10,372 nt of DNA from Bacteroidota bacterium (GTDB lineage: Bacteria > Bacteroidota > Rhodothermia > Rhodothermales > UBA10348). The notes under the pieces are model-generated. The model did no database searches. It was not told where the DNA came from and saw nothing but the letters and a program-made list of their open reading frames with translations. This document shows, in pieces, positions 1-6,662 of the stretch. The position numbers were made by a program, and so were the translations under genes. The stretch is from positions 1 through 10,372 of the forward strand of contig SMXK01000072.1 of NCBI GenBank assembly GCA_004356265.1, in the 5' to 3' direction. Position 1 is the first letter of the stretch, and each line of letters starts with the position of its first letter.

Positions 1-1697
1 ACCTGGAATCAGGTGCTGTCGACGTATTTCAGGGCCACGATCCCGTGTCATCTTCTGATGGAAAAACGGTCGCGTTTATAGACACTCAAGATGGTGACTA
101 CCAAATATATGTGATACGCGTCGGCGGCGAACCGACCATTGTTTATGAATCATCGAGTCGTATTGAAAACCTTGCCCTTTCGCCCGACGGACAGACTGTT
201 GTATTTCAGCAGATGATTCGTGAGAACTGGGAGTTGATGGTGGTATCCTCCGGAGACGCAGGCCCGAGACAACTTACGCACGATGTCCAGCACGATCTAT
301 TTCCAAAATTCCTGGATGCAAACACAATATTATCCGTAAAAGGTGAAGGGCGACACCGTCGGTCTTACCTGCATGACCTTGAATCGGGTAAGTCGACGCG
401 ACTGTTTCACAATAATACCGTCAGAACCGTCGCCCCAGAATACGACTGGGTTGTTGACAGAACGGGGCAGCGAATATTGATCGTTTCGGAACGTGATGGT
501 GATACAATTTCGCCCGAAAGAGGATTGTATCTGGTAGACCTGAACCGGTTTATATCGGCGGAGGATCTCCAAGTCCGGATCGACGAAAACCGGGCGGTTG
601 AAGCCCGACTAAAACGAAATGGTGAAGAGTTATTTCGCCCAGTCGCCGCTTCTGTTAGGGAGGCAGTTGCCTCTGTTTCGACTTCCCGTATATATGGATA
701 CGAAAAAGCTCTCTTTGCTTTCGGATCGAAATTCATTACGCAGCCCGGGAATGCACGCGCGATCGAATACCTCACCAAGACATTAGAGTCGTTTGGTTAT
801 AAGCCGGAACTGCAGTGGTTTGAACCTCGCCCGGGTATCCAATCAGCTAATGTCATCGCGACGCTAAAAGGATCTGTGGACGCCGATCTGATATATGTAA
901 TCAGTAGTCATTTTGATTCCGTAGAGCGTGGTCCTGGCGCGGATGACAATACGTCCGGTACGGCAGCGTTACTCGAGGCCGCCCGGGTTATGGCCGGTAT
1001 GCCACAACCCGCGACAATCAAATTCGCCTTCTTTACCGGCGAAGAGGCCGGTCTGCTGGGAAGCCGGGAATTTGTGCGGCGAGCTGTTGCCGATGGAGAT
1101 CAAATTGTTGGTGCGTTGAATAATGATATGGTCGGATATGCCAATAACAACAGGCTGGACAACACCATCCGGTATTCGAATGATGGTATTAGAGATATTC
1201 AGCACGGTGCTGCGATGTTATTCACCGATCTGATTACGTACGACGCGCGGTATTACAAAAGAACCGATGCGCATGCATATTACGAGGCGTACGGTGACAT
1301 CGTCGGGGGGATAGGATCGTACCCGATTCTGGCCAACCCGCACTATCATCAGACACACGATGTTCTGGAAACGATCAACCATCAATTGGTAGCCGAAGTC
1401 AGCAAAACAACGACGGCCACGATTATGTTATTGGCCTCCAGCCCTTCACGGCTTACCGATTTTCAGATGACTCGTTCGGGCGAGTCGGTAGAATTGTCGT
1501 GGACCCCGGCTGTAGAGTCGGGCATTACGGGATATCGCGTGTTAGTCCGAACAGAAGGCCTTGCGGATCGGATTGAGGAAACAAGTACCCCCCGGATCTC
1601 ACTTTCCGACGTTTCGCTCCGGGCCGTCTTGTCGGTCTGGGCGATAAACGCCGCTGGAATGCCAAGTTGGGACAGTGCGACTGTTCAAAGTCAATAG
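1..1697 (+). CDS. Secreted M28 zinc aminopeptidase with TolB-type propeller repeats (5'-truncated)
   Basis: The frame is open from the left edge, so the true start and any signal peptide lie upstream; the GTG at 45 falls inside a propeller repeat. Numbering from that GTG, residues 1-170 hold TolB/WD40-like repeats (SSDGKTVAF, LSPDGQTVVF). An M28 metallopeptidase domain follows at about 215-465. All ligands of the two-zinc site are visible: H289 in SSHFDS, bridging D301 in GADDNTSG, catalytic E333 and ligand E334 in TGEEAGLLGS, D361 in NNDMVGY and H435 in PHYHQTHD. Residues 468-550 look like a fibronectin type III domain. M28 enzymes of this kind are usually exported and remove N-terminal amino acids from peptides. 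The domain order is observed; the aminopeptidase activity is inferred from the intact site. Substrate preference cannot be read, and the propeller may recognise substrate. Confidence 0.88.
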   Translation, partial: LESGAVDVFQGHDPVSSSDGKTVAFIDTQDGDYQIYVIRVGGEPTIVYESSSRIENLALSPDGQTVVFQQMIRENWELMVVSSGDAGPRQLTHDVQHDLFPKFLDANTILSVKGEGRHRRSYLHDLESGKSTRLFHNNTVRTVAPEYDWVVDRTGQRILIVSERDGDTISPERGLYLVDLNRFISAEDLQVRIDENRAVEARLKRNGEELFRPVAASVREAVASVSTSRIYGYEKALFAFGSKFITQPGNARAIEYLTKTLESFGYKPELQWFEPRPGIQSANVIATLKGSVDADLIYVISSHFDSVERGPGADDNTSGTAALLEAARVMAGMPQPATIKFAFFTGEEAGLLGSREFVRRAVADGDQIVGALNNDMVGYANNNRLDNTIRYSNDGIRDIQHGAAMLFTDLITYDARYYKRTDAHAYYEAYGDIVGGIGSYPILANPHYHQTHDVLETINHQLVAEVSKTTTATIMLLASSPSRLTDFQMTRSGESVELSWTPAVESGITGYRVLVRTEGLADRIEETSTPRISLSDVSLRAVLSVWAINAAGMPSWDSATVQSQ

Positions 1698-1754
1698 ATC
1701 CGAATAGTCCGTCGCCACGTGTTTTGTGCAGCACAGTGAAACCTTTTTCGGGAA

Positions 1755-1785
1755 TACTACATATATAGTACGAATTATATAGTAC
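1755..1785 (+). promoter_or_regulatory. Probable BlaI-type operator, two dyads, overlapping the repressor gene's promoter
   Basis: Bases 1755-1770 (TACTACATATATAGTA) form a 16-bp palindrome with one mismatched pair. They closely resemble the TACA-N2-TGTA core dyads bound by BlaI/MecI/CopY repressors. A weaker dyad in the same format lies at 1769-1784, so ATATAGTAC occurs twice (1763-1771 and 1777-1785), 14 bp apart. The AT-rich TATAGT segments could serve as the -10 element. The site ends 3 bp before the repressor ATG, which fits autorepression. The dyads are seen; binding is inferred from the family. Confidence 0.65.
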
Positions 1786-1788
1786 TTC

Positions 1789-2244
1789 ATGTCTAGTAGA
1801 TCGGTCGACAGGCCGGCGAGGGTACGAAAAATGCGTAGAAAACCGTCTCTGGCGCCTCTGGGAGAGTCTGAAATGGAGCTACTGAACCTGGTATGGGAGT
1901 CTGGACGTGCCAGTGTCGCAGACATTCATCAATTGGCCCTTCAGAAGCGACAGGTTGCCTACACAACGATTATGAGTCAGCTCAAAAAGCTTGCTGATAA
2001 GGGATATCTGGGATTCCAGAAAGAGGGAAGCGCTTACATATATAGTGCCGCCAGGCGACCGGATGACGTTCGACACAGTCTTCTCTCAAACATTCTCGAC
2101 AAAGTGTTTGGTGGCTCAGCGCTCGAGATGGTTAAGTCTCTGGTTAATAACGAGCCGATCAGTTCCGAAGATTATGCCGAGATGAAGCGCTTGATTGAGG
2201 AGATGCAAATACGGCAGCAAGAGCGCGGAGGTGGATCATGGTAG
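1789..2244 (+). CDS. blaI: BlaI/MecI-family transcriptional repressor
   Basis: This 151-residue protein has a BlaI/MecI/CopY winged helix at about residues 24-88. It includes LGESEMELLNLVWESG, a recognition helix around AYTTIMSQLKKLADKG and the wing GFQKEGSAYIYSA. A helical dimerisation region follows (about 92-142, with KSLVNNEPISSEDYAEM). Such repressors bind TACA/TGTA dyads as dimers and are inactivated by proteolysis triggered by a BlaR1/MecR1 membrane sensor. The N-terminus is some 15-20 residues longer than usual, so the ATG at 1831 is an alternative start. No Shine-Dalgarno sequence precedes the ATG at 1789. The end overlaps the start of the sensor remnant by 7 bp, the normal blaI-blaR operon arrangement. 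With the sensor broken, this repressor may respond to a sensor elsewhere or act constitutively. The gene symbol is by family only; the target need not be a beta-lactamase. Confidence 0.9.
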   Translation: MSSRSVDRPARVRKMRRKPSLAPLGESEMELLNLVWESGRASVADIHQLALQKRQVAYTTIMSQLKKLADKGYLGFQKEGSAYIYSAARRPDDVRHSLLSNILDKVFGGSALEMVKSLVNNEPISSEDYAEMKRLIEEMQIRQQERGGGSW

Positions 2245-2681
2245 ATCTTGTAGATATCATGTCGAATTTCGGCAAACTGCCTCTGCAGGCAATATGGATA
2301 CCGGTTCTGATCTGGACGGTCGTTGCCGCCCCGCTTTACGTGATCCTAAGAAAAAGGAATCTGAAGCTGGCGGCCCAAGGTCGATTTGTCTTGAGTACCC
2401 TTTTACTTTTTGCGCTCCCGGCCGGGTTGTTGATGGCACCATTTGTGGAGCCAGTCCGGATTCAGATACCGCACTCATCTACTGTCACGAATGGTGTTTC
2501 GCTCTCTGTGTCTCCCGAAATGGTGGGCAGTTAATTCATTCTCGATGCTGTAGAAGCGATCCCGCCGAGTGCCCCGGGCGTCGAATTAAACTGGTTCTTT
2601 TTCTTTCTGGGTTGCGCAGCAACGGTGGCTCTGATGTATTCACTGGTCGGCGCAGGACGGATAATACTCAATTCGCTTTAA
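2238..2681 (+). pseudogene. Decayed BlaR1/MecR1-like M56 membrane sensor (98-codon ORF 2238-2534 plus in-frame remnant)
   Basis: An ATG at 2238 overlaps the end of the repressor gene and has a good ribosome site, GGAGG at 2227-2231. The intact ORF of 98 codons encodes two membrane segments (about 18-37 and 49-69), like the N-terminus of BlaR1/M56 sensors, and stops at a TAA (2532-2534). The same frame then continues with plausible protein (ILDAVEAIPPS) and a third hydrophobic segment (NWFFFFLGCAATVALMYS) up to a second TAA at 2679-2681. Traces such as HVGIRQFVRYS persist in frame to about 2800. A working M56 sensor is several hundred residues long and carries an HEXXH zinc site; none is present before cspA. 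I infer an inactivated sensor gene damaged by nonsense mutations and by loss of its 3' part. A short functional 98-residue membrane protein is less likely but possible. Confidence 0.7.
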
Positions 2682-2848
2682 CTCCGCCGCTTCGCCGGGT
2701 CGTGCGAGCCGATCACCTCTGGCGCAATCCGTCGTCATTTTGCACGGGCCACATCGCACGTTGGAATCAGGCAGTTTGTCCGCTATTCGATTTTCCATAT
2801 ATATCGAGTTACGCAAAGCACCGAAAACCTGTGTAGGTTTACCGAATT

Positions 2849-2880
2849 CTCGATTTCAGAGTGGTGCTGACTCGATTTCA
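2849..2880 (+). repeat. Tandem 10-bp direct repeat upstream of the cspA promoter
   Basis: CTCGATTTCA occurs at 2849-2858 and again at 2871-2880, in the same orientation. The repeat period is 22 bp, about two helical turns, so both copies face the same side of the DNA. The second copy ends 12 bp before the putative -35 box of cspA. It could be a tandem activator or repressor site; the repeat is seen and the function is a guess. Confidence 0.4.
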
Positions 2881-2892
2881 CGATATAAAAGC

Positions 2893-2921
2893 TTGGAAAT
2901 GATTTTATAACGTCTTATGCT
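2893..2921 (+). promoter_or_regulatory. Putative cspA promoter
   Basis: TTGGAA at 2893-2898 and TATGCT at 2916-2921 are separated by 17 bp and match the sigma-70 -35 and -10 patterns moderately. Transcription would begin near 2928, giving a 5' leader of about 46 nt that contains the T-rich hairpin. A Bacteroidota-type promoter could read differently, so the assignment is tentative. Confidence 0.4.
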
Positions 2922-2932
2922 TCACCAAGAAG

Positions 2933-2960
2933 GCCGATTTTTTTCGGCATAGTTTTTTTT
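2933..2960 (+). other. T-loop hairpin plus U-tract in the cspA 5' leader
   Basis: GCCGA at 2933-2937 and TCGGC at 2944-2948 form a 5-bp stem around a loop of six T's. After ATAG comes a run of eight T's (2953-2960), ending 13 bp before the cspA start. It could be a weak terminator for read-through from upstream. It could also be a temperature-sensitive leader structure of the sort known in cold-shock mRNAs. The sequence alone does not decide. Confidence 0.45.
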
Positions 2961-2973
2961 ATTAGAGGTTGTT

Positions 2974-3186
2974 ATGTCAGGCGAAAGAGTTTCAGGAACC
3001 GTTAAATGGTTCAACGACGCAAAAGGTTACGGATTCATCGAAAGAGAAGATGGTCCAGATGTTTTTGTACACCACAATGCAGTACAGATGGACGGGTTCA
3101 AAACCCTTGCTGAAGGGCAAGCCGTAACGATGGAAGTTACGCAAGGTCCTAAAGGTCCACAGGCAGAAAACGTGATTGCCGACTAA
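2974..3186 (+). CDS. cspA: Cold-shock domain protein, CspA family
   Basis: This 70-residue protein is one cold-shock domain, the usual length for the family. It carries RNP1 (KGYGFI, residues 17-22) and RNP2 (DVFVHH, residues 29-34), whose aromatic residues stack on single-stranded RNA or DNA. These small cytoplasmic OB-fold proteins melt RNA secondary structure and help translation in the cold or in rapid growth. The ATG at 2974 is supported by AGAGG at 2964-2968, five bases upstream. The gene has its own probable promoter and a structured leader. It converges on the OsmC-like gene with only 16 bp between the stops and no obvious terminator. The family assignment is secure. Whether it is cold-induced cannot be read, and the symbol denotes the family. 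Confidence 0.95.
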   Translation: MSGERVSGTVKWFNDAKGYGFIEREDGPDVFVHHNAVQMDGFKTLAEGQAVTMEVTQGPKGPQAENVIAD

Positions 3187-3202
3187 GTCGACGATTTACA
3201 CG

Positions 3203-3742
3203 TTACTGTTTTTCCTCTGATTGGCCCGCGGGAGCGGCATCAATCCGCACGATTCGATCTATTTTCGGCGCGTTTCTGAGGAGTTGCAGGTTCGGACAGT
3301 GCTGTTCGGCCACATCCATCATGTCCAATAAGTCCGTCTGAGAATGCGGCGATTGCACCGTTACGCGGTAACGTAACCGGATATATTCCGGAGATGCGTC
3401 ACCGATTCCGAATGCACCGCGTTTGTCGTAGTCAGCTTCGACACTGACGGACAGGGCGTCGATCTGGATTTCCATCCGGGACGACCATAACATATAGGAT
3501 GTGGCCAGATCAGTTCCGAGTGCGCAGCGCAAGTAATCTCCCGGAGTGGGCGCGTTTCCCAGGCCTCCATCGGCGATACCCATGTCCGATTTAAACGTCC
3601 ATTTTCCGGACGTGATGGCGCACTGTAGGCCAGCGGTAACGGTAACACGGGTGACAGAAGTACCAACCCCTGCAGAACTGCGTCGGCCCAAGATGTCGAC
3701 TTTGCGTTCAAATGCGTCTCGTAGTTGATGCTGGCTTTCCAT
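3203..3742 (-). CDS. OsmC/Ohr-family protein with the expected reactive cysteine replaced by Asp
   Basis: The 179-residue product has the OsmC-like fold: an N-terminal strand-rich half, a central helix (TPGDYLRCALGTDLATSYM, about 66-84) and a C-terminal segment with AEQHCPN (145-151). Classical OsmC/Ohr proteins reduce organic hydroperoxides with two cysteines. The second-site cysteine is kept (C149). Counting from the conserved Pro at 67, the position of the first, peroxidatic cysteine (C59 in E. coli OsmC) is D78. C73 lies five residues earlier and is probably not equivalent. The fold is confident, but peroxidase activity is doubtful; a divergent OsmC subfamily with another role is likely. 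The ATG at 3742 has no evident ribosome site. The gene is convergent with cspA and divergent from ettA, so it is probably transcribed alone. Confidence 0.82.
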   Translation of the reverse strand: MESQHQLRDAFERKVDILGRRSSAGVGTSVTRVTVTAGLQCAITSGKWTFKSDMGIADGGLGNAPTPGDYLRCALGTDLATSYMLWSSRMEIQIDALSVSVEADYDKRGAFGIGDASPEYIRLRYRVTVQSPHSQTDLLDMMDVAEQHCPNLQLLRNAPKIDRIVRIDAAPAGQSEEKQ

Positions 3743-3979
3743 GGTCGCGTCAGGGGATTGTTGTGCTCAGTAATTCCTGTAGATAAGAAAAGGACGCACA
3801 CCGAAAAAATGGCAGCCCGTCTATTTTTGAACTGATGATCACAGATAATGCTCAGCGACTATATCTGGATGACCACAATGAGTCTGTAGCCGTTCCTTTC
3901 GGGCGTCTCATGTCGATTTCGCTGGATCTGAACGAACAATATCGGCCTCAGTCACTACATAGGGGCATCTTTAAAAATC

Positions 3980-3985
3980 AGGTGG
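3980..3985 (+). promoter_or_regulatory. Ribosome binding site that sets the ettA TTG start
   Basis: AGGTGG ends five bases before TTG at 3991. This is the only strong Shine-Dalgarno match near the possible starts of this gene. It supports TTG over the in-frame ATG at 3835, which has no such site. Confidence 0.65.
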
Positions 3986-3990
3986 AATCG

Positions 3991-5667
3991 TTGAGCGATC
4001 AGAAAATAATTTTTTCCATGATTGGCGTCGGTAAAGTGTACCGGTCGACCAATAAGCAGGTGTTACGAGATATATACCTGTCCTTTTTTCACGGCGCTAA
4101 AATTGGTGTTCTTGGGCTGAACGGGTCCGGGAAAAGCACCCTGCTCCGGATTATAGCAGGATTAGACGATGATTATCTGGGACAGATCGATCGCAATAAA
4201 AACACGACGTTCGGATATCTAGAACAAGAACCATATTTGGATCCTGATAAAACGGTCTTGCAGATTGTTGAGGAAGGCGCATCGGAGGCCGTTGGTCTGA
4301 TAAAAAAGTTCAACGCGGTCAGTGCCCGTTTTTCTGAGCCAGATGTAGATTTTGATGCGTTGTTGGCGGAGCAAGCAAAGCTGCAGGACCGGATCGACCA
4401 GGTCGGAGCATGGGATATCGAGAGTAAACTCGAAATGGCGATGGATGCTCTGAGGTGCCCACCATCTGATTCTCCGATAACCAATTTGTCCGGAGGAGAA
4501 AAACGACGCGTTGCCATGTGCCGCCTGCTGTTGCAGGAGCCAGACGTATTGCTGTTGGACGAGCCTACGAATCACCTGGACGCCGAAAGCGTGGCATGGC
4601 TGGAACAGCATCTGGCCCGATATACGGGGACCGTTATCGCCGTCACGCATGACCGGTACTTCCTGGACAATGTGGCCGGATGGATTCTCGAACTGGACCG
4701 TGGTTCTGGCATTCCGTTTGAAGGAAATTATACATCCTGGCTGGAGCAAAAACAGCAGCGCCTTGCCGTGGAGGAGAAGCACGAATCCAAGACACAACGC
4801 GCATTAAAAGAAGAGTTGGAATGGGTAAGGACGTCGCCCAAAGGACGTCGCGCGAAAAGCAAGGCCCGGCTGGCTGCGTATGATGAGATGGTGGCAAAAC
4901 AAAGTGAAATGCGTGATGATGATATCCAGATTCCCATTCTACCGGGCCCACGTCTCGGGAAAACCGTAATTGCCACCGAGGATTTGTCGAAAGGATTTGG
5001 AGACCGCCTGTTGTTTGAAAACATGACATTTTCATTGCCTCCTAACGGCATTGTCGGGATTATCGGACCGAACGGCGCCGGTAAAACCACACTCTTTAAG
5101 ATGATTATGGGCACTGAACAACCGGATTCAGGAAGCATCAAATTGGGAGAGACTGTAAAAATTGGATACATCGATCAGGATCGGCCTCTGGATGACTCCA
5201 AAACTGTCTGGCAGGAGATTTCTGATGGCCATGACTTCCTTACGATAGGCGGTCGCGATGTGCACTATCGGCAGTACGTGGGTCGATTCAATTTTAAGGG
5301 GCAGGACCAGCAGAAATTAGTCGGAGAACTATCTGGTGGAGAACGCAACAGGGTCCATCTCGCGAAAATGTTGAAAGAGGGTGCGAACGTGCTGCTTCTT
5401 GACGAACCAACGAATGATCTGGATGTCACAACGCTTCGGGCTCTCGAAGAGGCACTCCTTCACTTTGCGGGATGCGTGGTCGTCATTTCGCATGATCGTT
5501 GGTTCCTTGATCGCGTTGCAACCCATATTCTTGCGTTCGAAGGAAACAGCGAGGTGTACTGGTTCGACGGTAACTTCTCTGAGTACGAAGAGAATCGGAA
5601 AAAGCGACTTGGCGCCGAGGCCGATCAACCGCATCGTATTAAATACAAAAGACTCACCCGCAATTAG
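3991..5667 (+). CDS. ettA: ABC-F ATPase, energy-dependent translational throttle protein EttA
   Basis: The 558-residue product has two ABC ATPase domains and no membrane segment. From the TTG start, domain 1 has Walker A GLNGSGKS (42-49), signature LSGGEKRR (166-173), Walker B LLLDEPTNHLD (187-197) and switch H220. The linker includes EWVRTSPKGRRAKSKARL, the tRNA-interacting motif typical of EttA. Domain 2 has GPNGAGKTT (359-367), LSGGER (447-452), LLLDEPTNDLD (468-478) and H501. The C-terminus RIKYKRLTRN is also EttA-like. EttA binds the ribosomal E site and couples the first steps of elongation to the ATP/ADP ratio. The TTG is chosen because homologues begin at about this point (SDQKIIFSMIGVGKVY) and because of the AGGTGG upstream. 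Starting at ATG 3835 would add 52 residues that I do not recognise. It appears monocistronic and divergent from the OsmC-like gene. Confidence 0.93.
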   Translation: MSDQKIIFSMIGVGKVYRSTNKQVLRDIYLSFFHGAKIGVLGLNGSGKSTLLRIIAGLDDDYLGQIDRNKNTTFGYLEQEPYLDPDKTVLQIVEEGASEAVGLIKKFNAVSARFSEPDVDFDALLAEQAKLQDRIDQVGAWDIESKLEMAMDALRCPPSDSPITNLSGGEKRRVAMCRLLLQEPDVLLLDEPTNHLDAESVAWLEQHLARYTGTVIAVTHDRYFLDNVAGWILELDRGSGIPFEGNYTSWLEQKQQRLAVEEKHESKTQRALKEELEWVRTSPKGRRAKSKARLAAYDEMVAKQSEMRDDDIQIPILPGPRLGKTVIATEDLSKGFGDRLLFENMTFSLPPNGIVGIIGPNGAGKTTLFKMIMGTEQPDSGSIKLGETVKIGYIDQDRPLDDSKTVWQEISDGHDFLTIGGRDVHYRQYVGRFNFKGQDQQKLVGELSGGERNRVHLAKMLKEGANVLLLDEPTNDLDVTTLRALEEALLHFAGCVVVISHDRWFLDRVATHILAFEGNSEVYWFDGNFSEYEENRKKRLGAEADQPHRIKYKRLTRN

Positions 5668-5722
5668 CGCAGATCAGATACCGCGCCCACCGGGTTAAAG
5701 GCAGCACAGGTCGGCACCGATA

Positions 5723-5748
5723 CAGGTGTTGGCTCTGTGCAGCACCTG
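5723..5748 (+). other. Intergenic hairpin downstream of ettA
   Basis: CAGGTGTTG (5723-5731) and CAGCACCTG (5740-5748) form a 9-bp stem with one G-U pair and an 8-base loop. No U-tract follows, so it is not a standard intrinsic terminator. It may protect or help end the ettA message. Nothing else recognisable lies in the 168 bp between ettA and the next gene. Confidence 0.3.
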
Positions 5749-5835
5749 ACTGAATTCCTACCGCTCCCCATGGGTACGAACAAGGTGAGGATGTTGGCAT
5801 GAAGCATTCGTGACCACAGGAAGACTTTTTGACAA

Positions 5836-6555
5836 GTGATTCATTTTCTGACTTCGACCAGTACCGTAAGACTGATCGAGCAGATTGTCGTCGATGCCGA
5901 AGATAATCTCGTTCTCGTTTCATCTTCACCTAGATTTTCGAAAAAGCTTGCCGGGCAGCTGCAAGAGGCCCATCAGCGCGGCGTATCGATTGATCTGATT
6001 GTAGACGATGTTCTATTTGACGAAGGAATGCTTCAATCTCTGAGCGATCTGGATCAATTCCGGATACTGAGATGCCTTGATCTGAATGCTCAGTGTTACA
6101 TGAATGAGAGCACGATGGTGATTACAACCATGGCGATTACGGATCTACCGCCAACGGGTATTTACTTCGGATTGTCAGCCACGTCAGATGAATCGGCGTT
6201 TGATGACGCAAAAGAGTACATAGACTCGTTAAAAGAGTCCGGAACGACAAAGGTTACGCACGTACGCAGAGAATACTGCAGGTCCAAAGTAAAGAAGCCC
6301 CGTGGGCTTCGGTCGCCGCTCATGCGCGTTGTTCGAGGAAGTCTGGCGAAAAAATGGGCGAAATCCGTCCGGAAAAATTCGTACGATTTCGTTTGTGACG
6401 TATGCAAGGAGCCGTTCCGGGCGAATGAAAAGTCTGGGTCAGGCACAGGTAAAGTCGACCAGTCAGATAATTATCCTATCAAGATTTGCGCCGACTGTGA
6501 GCGACGCAAGCGATATCAACACACATCGTTGTACCTCGCTGCGGAAAGTGCGTGA
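5836..6555 (+). CDS. PLD-like domain protein lacking catalytic His/Lys, with four-cysteine C-terminal domain
   Basis: Residues 11-110 resemble the phospholipase-D-like domain of Bacteroidota proteins: IVVDAEDNLVLVSSSPRFSK, then QEAHQRGVSIDLIVDD, then the core DLNAQCYMNESTMVITTMAI. The usual HxK of this core (LHAKxYxNE) is here N84-x-Q86, so the phosphodiesterase chemistry should be lost although the fold looks kept. A basic region (about 145-182) leads to CDVC (C187, C190) and CADC (C218, C221), a probable zinc-binding treble-clef or ribbon. The basic stretch plus zinc knuckle suggests nucleic-acid or protein binding, which is inference. The start is GTG at 5836; an in-frame TGA at 5830 rules out a longer protein. 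Its stop overlaps a possible GTG of the next ORF, but the hydrolase start chosen here is 107 bp on. I do not recognise a named gene. Confidence 0.68.
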   Translation: MIHFLTSTSTVRLIEQIVVDAEDNLVLVSSSPRFSKKLAGQLQEAHQRGVSIDLIVDDVLFDEGMLQSLSDLDQFRILRCLDLNAQCYMNESTMVITTMAITDLPPTGIYFGLSATSDESAFDDAKEYIDSLKESGTTKVTHVRREYCRSKVKKPRGLRSPLMRVVRGSLAKKWAKSVRKNSYDFVCDVCKEPFRANEKSGSGTGKVDQSDNYPIKICADCERRKRYQHTSLYLAAESA

Positions 6556-6662
6556 GATCCGGATTTAATACTGAACCCACAGTGCGACCGGGCAAACGTT
6601 GTAGACGGCGAACCATGTTGTCAACTATATTCTGCTTTGGTCCAGACAACAAGTTCAGTCAA

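Noticed and set aside
1725..1734. TGTGCAGCAC occurs here and again at 5736-5745, both times between genes.
   Set aside because: A shared 10-mer is expected by chance many times in a 10-kb window. The two contexts differ and the second copy is explained by the hairpin at 5723-5748.
2195..2836. A 213-codon open frame overlapping the end of blaI and the blaR remnant.
   Set aside because: It reads out of frame through both genes, gives a Cys- and Arg-rich composition with no domain, and the hydrophobic membrane segments are in the 2238 frame.
3361..3801. A 146-codon minus-strand open frame overlapping the OsmC-like gene.
   Set aside because: It is a shifted reading of the OsmC-like gene, whose own frame shows the family motifs.
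4219..5171. Long minus-strand open frames (up to 192 codons) opposite ettA.
   Set aside because: They mirror the ettA coding strand, show no domain and have no plausible start signals.
6552..6662. GTG at 6552 overlapping the previous stop (GTGA) as the start of the serine hydrolase.
   Set aside because: It would place 37 polar residues before a well-formed signal peptide. The ATG at 6663 fits export better.
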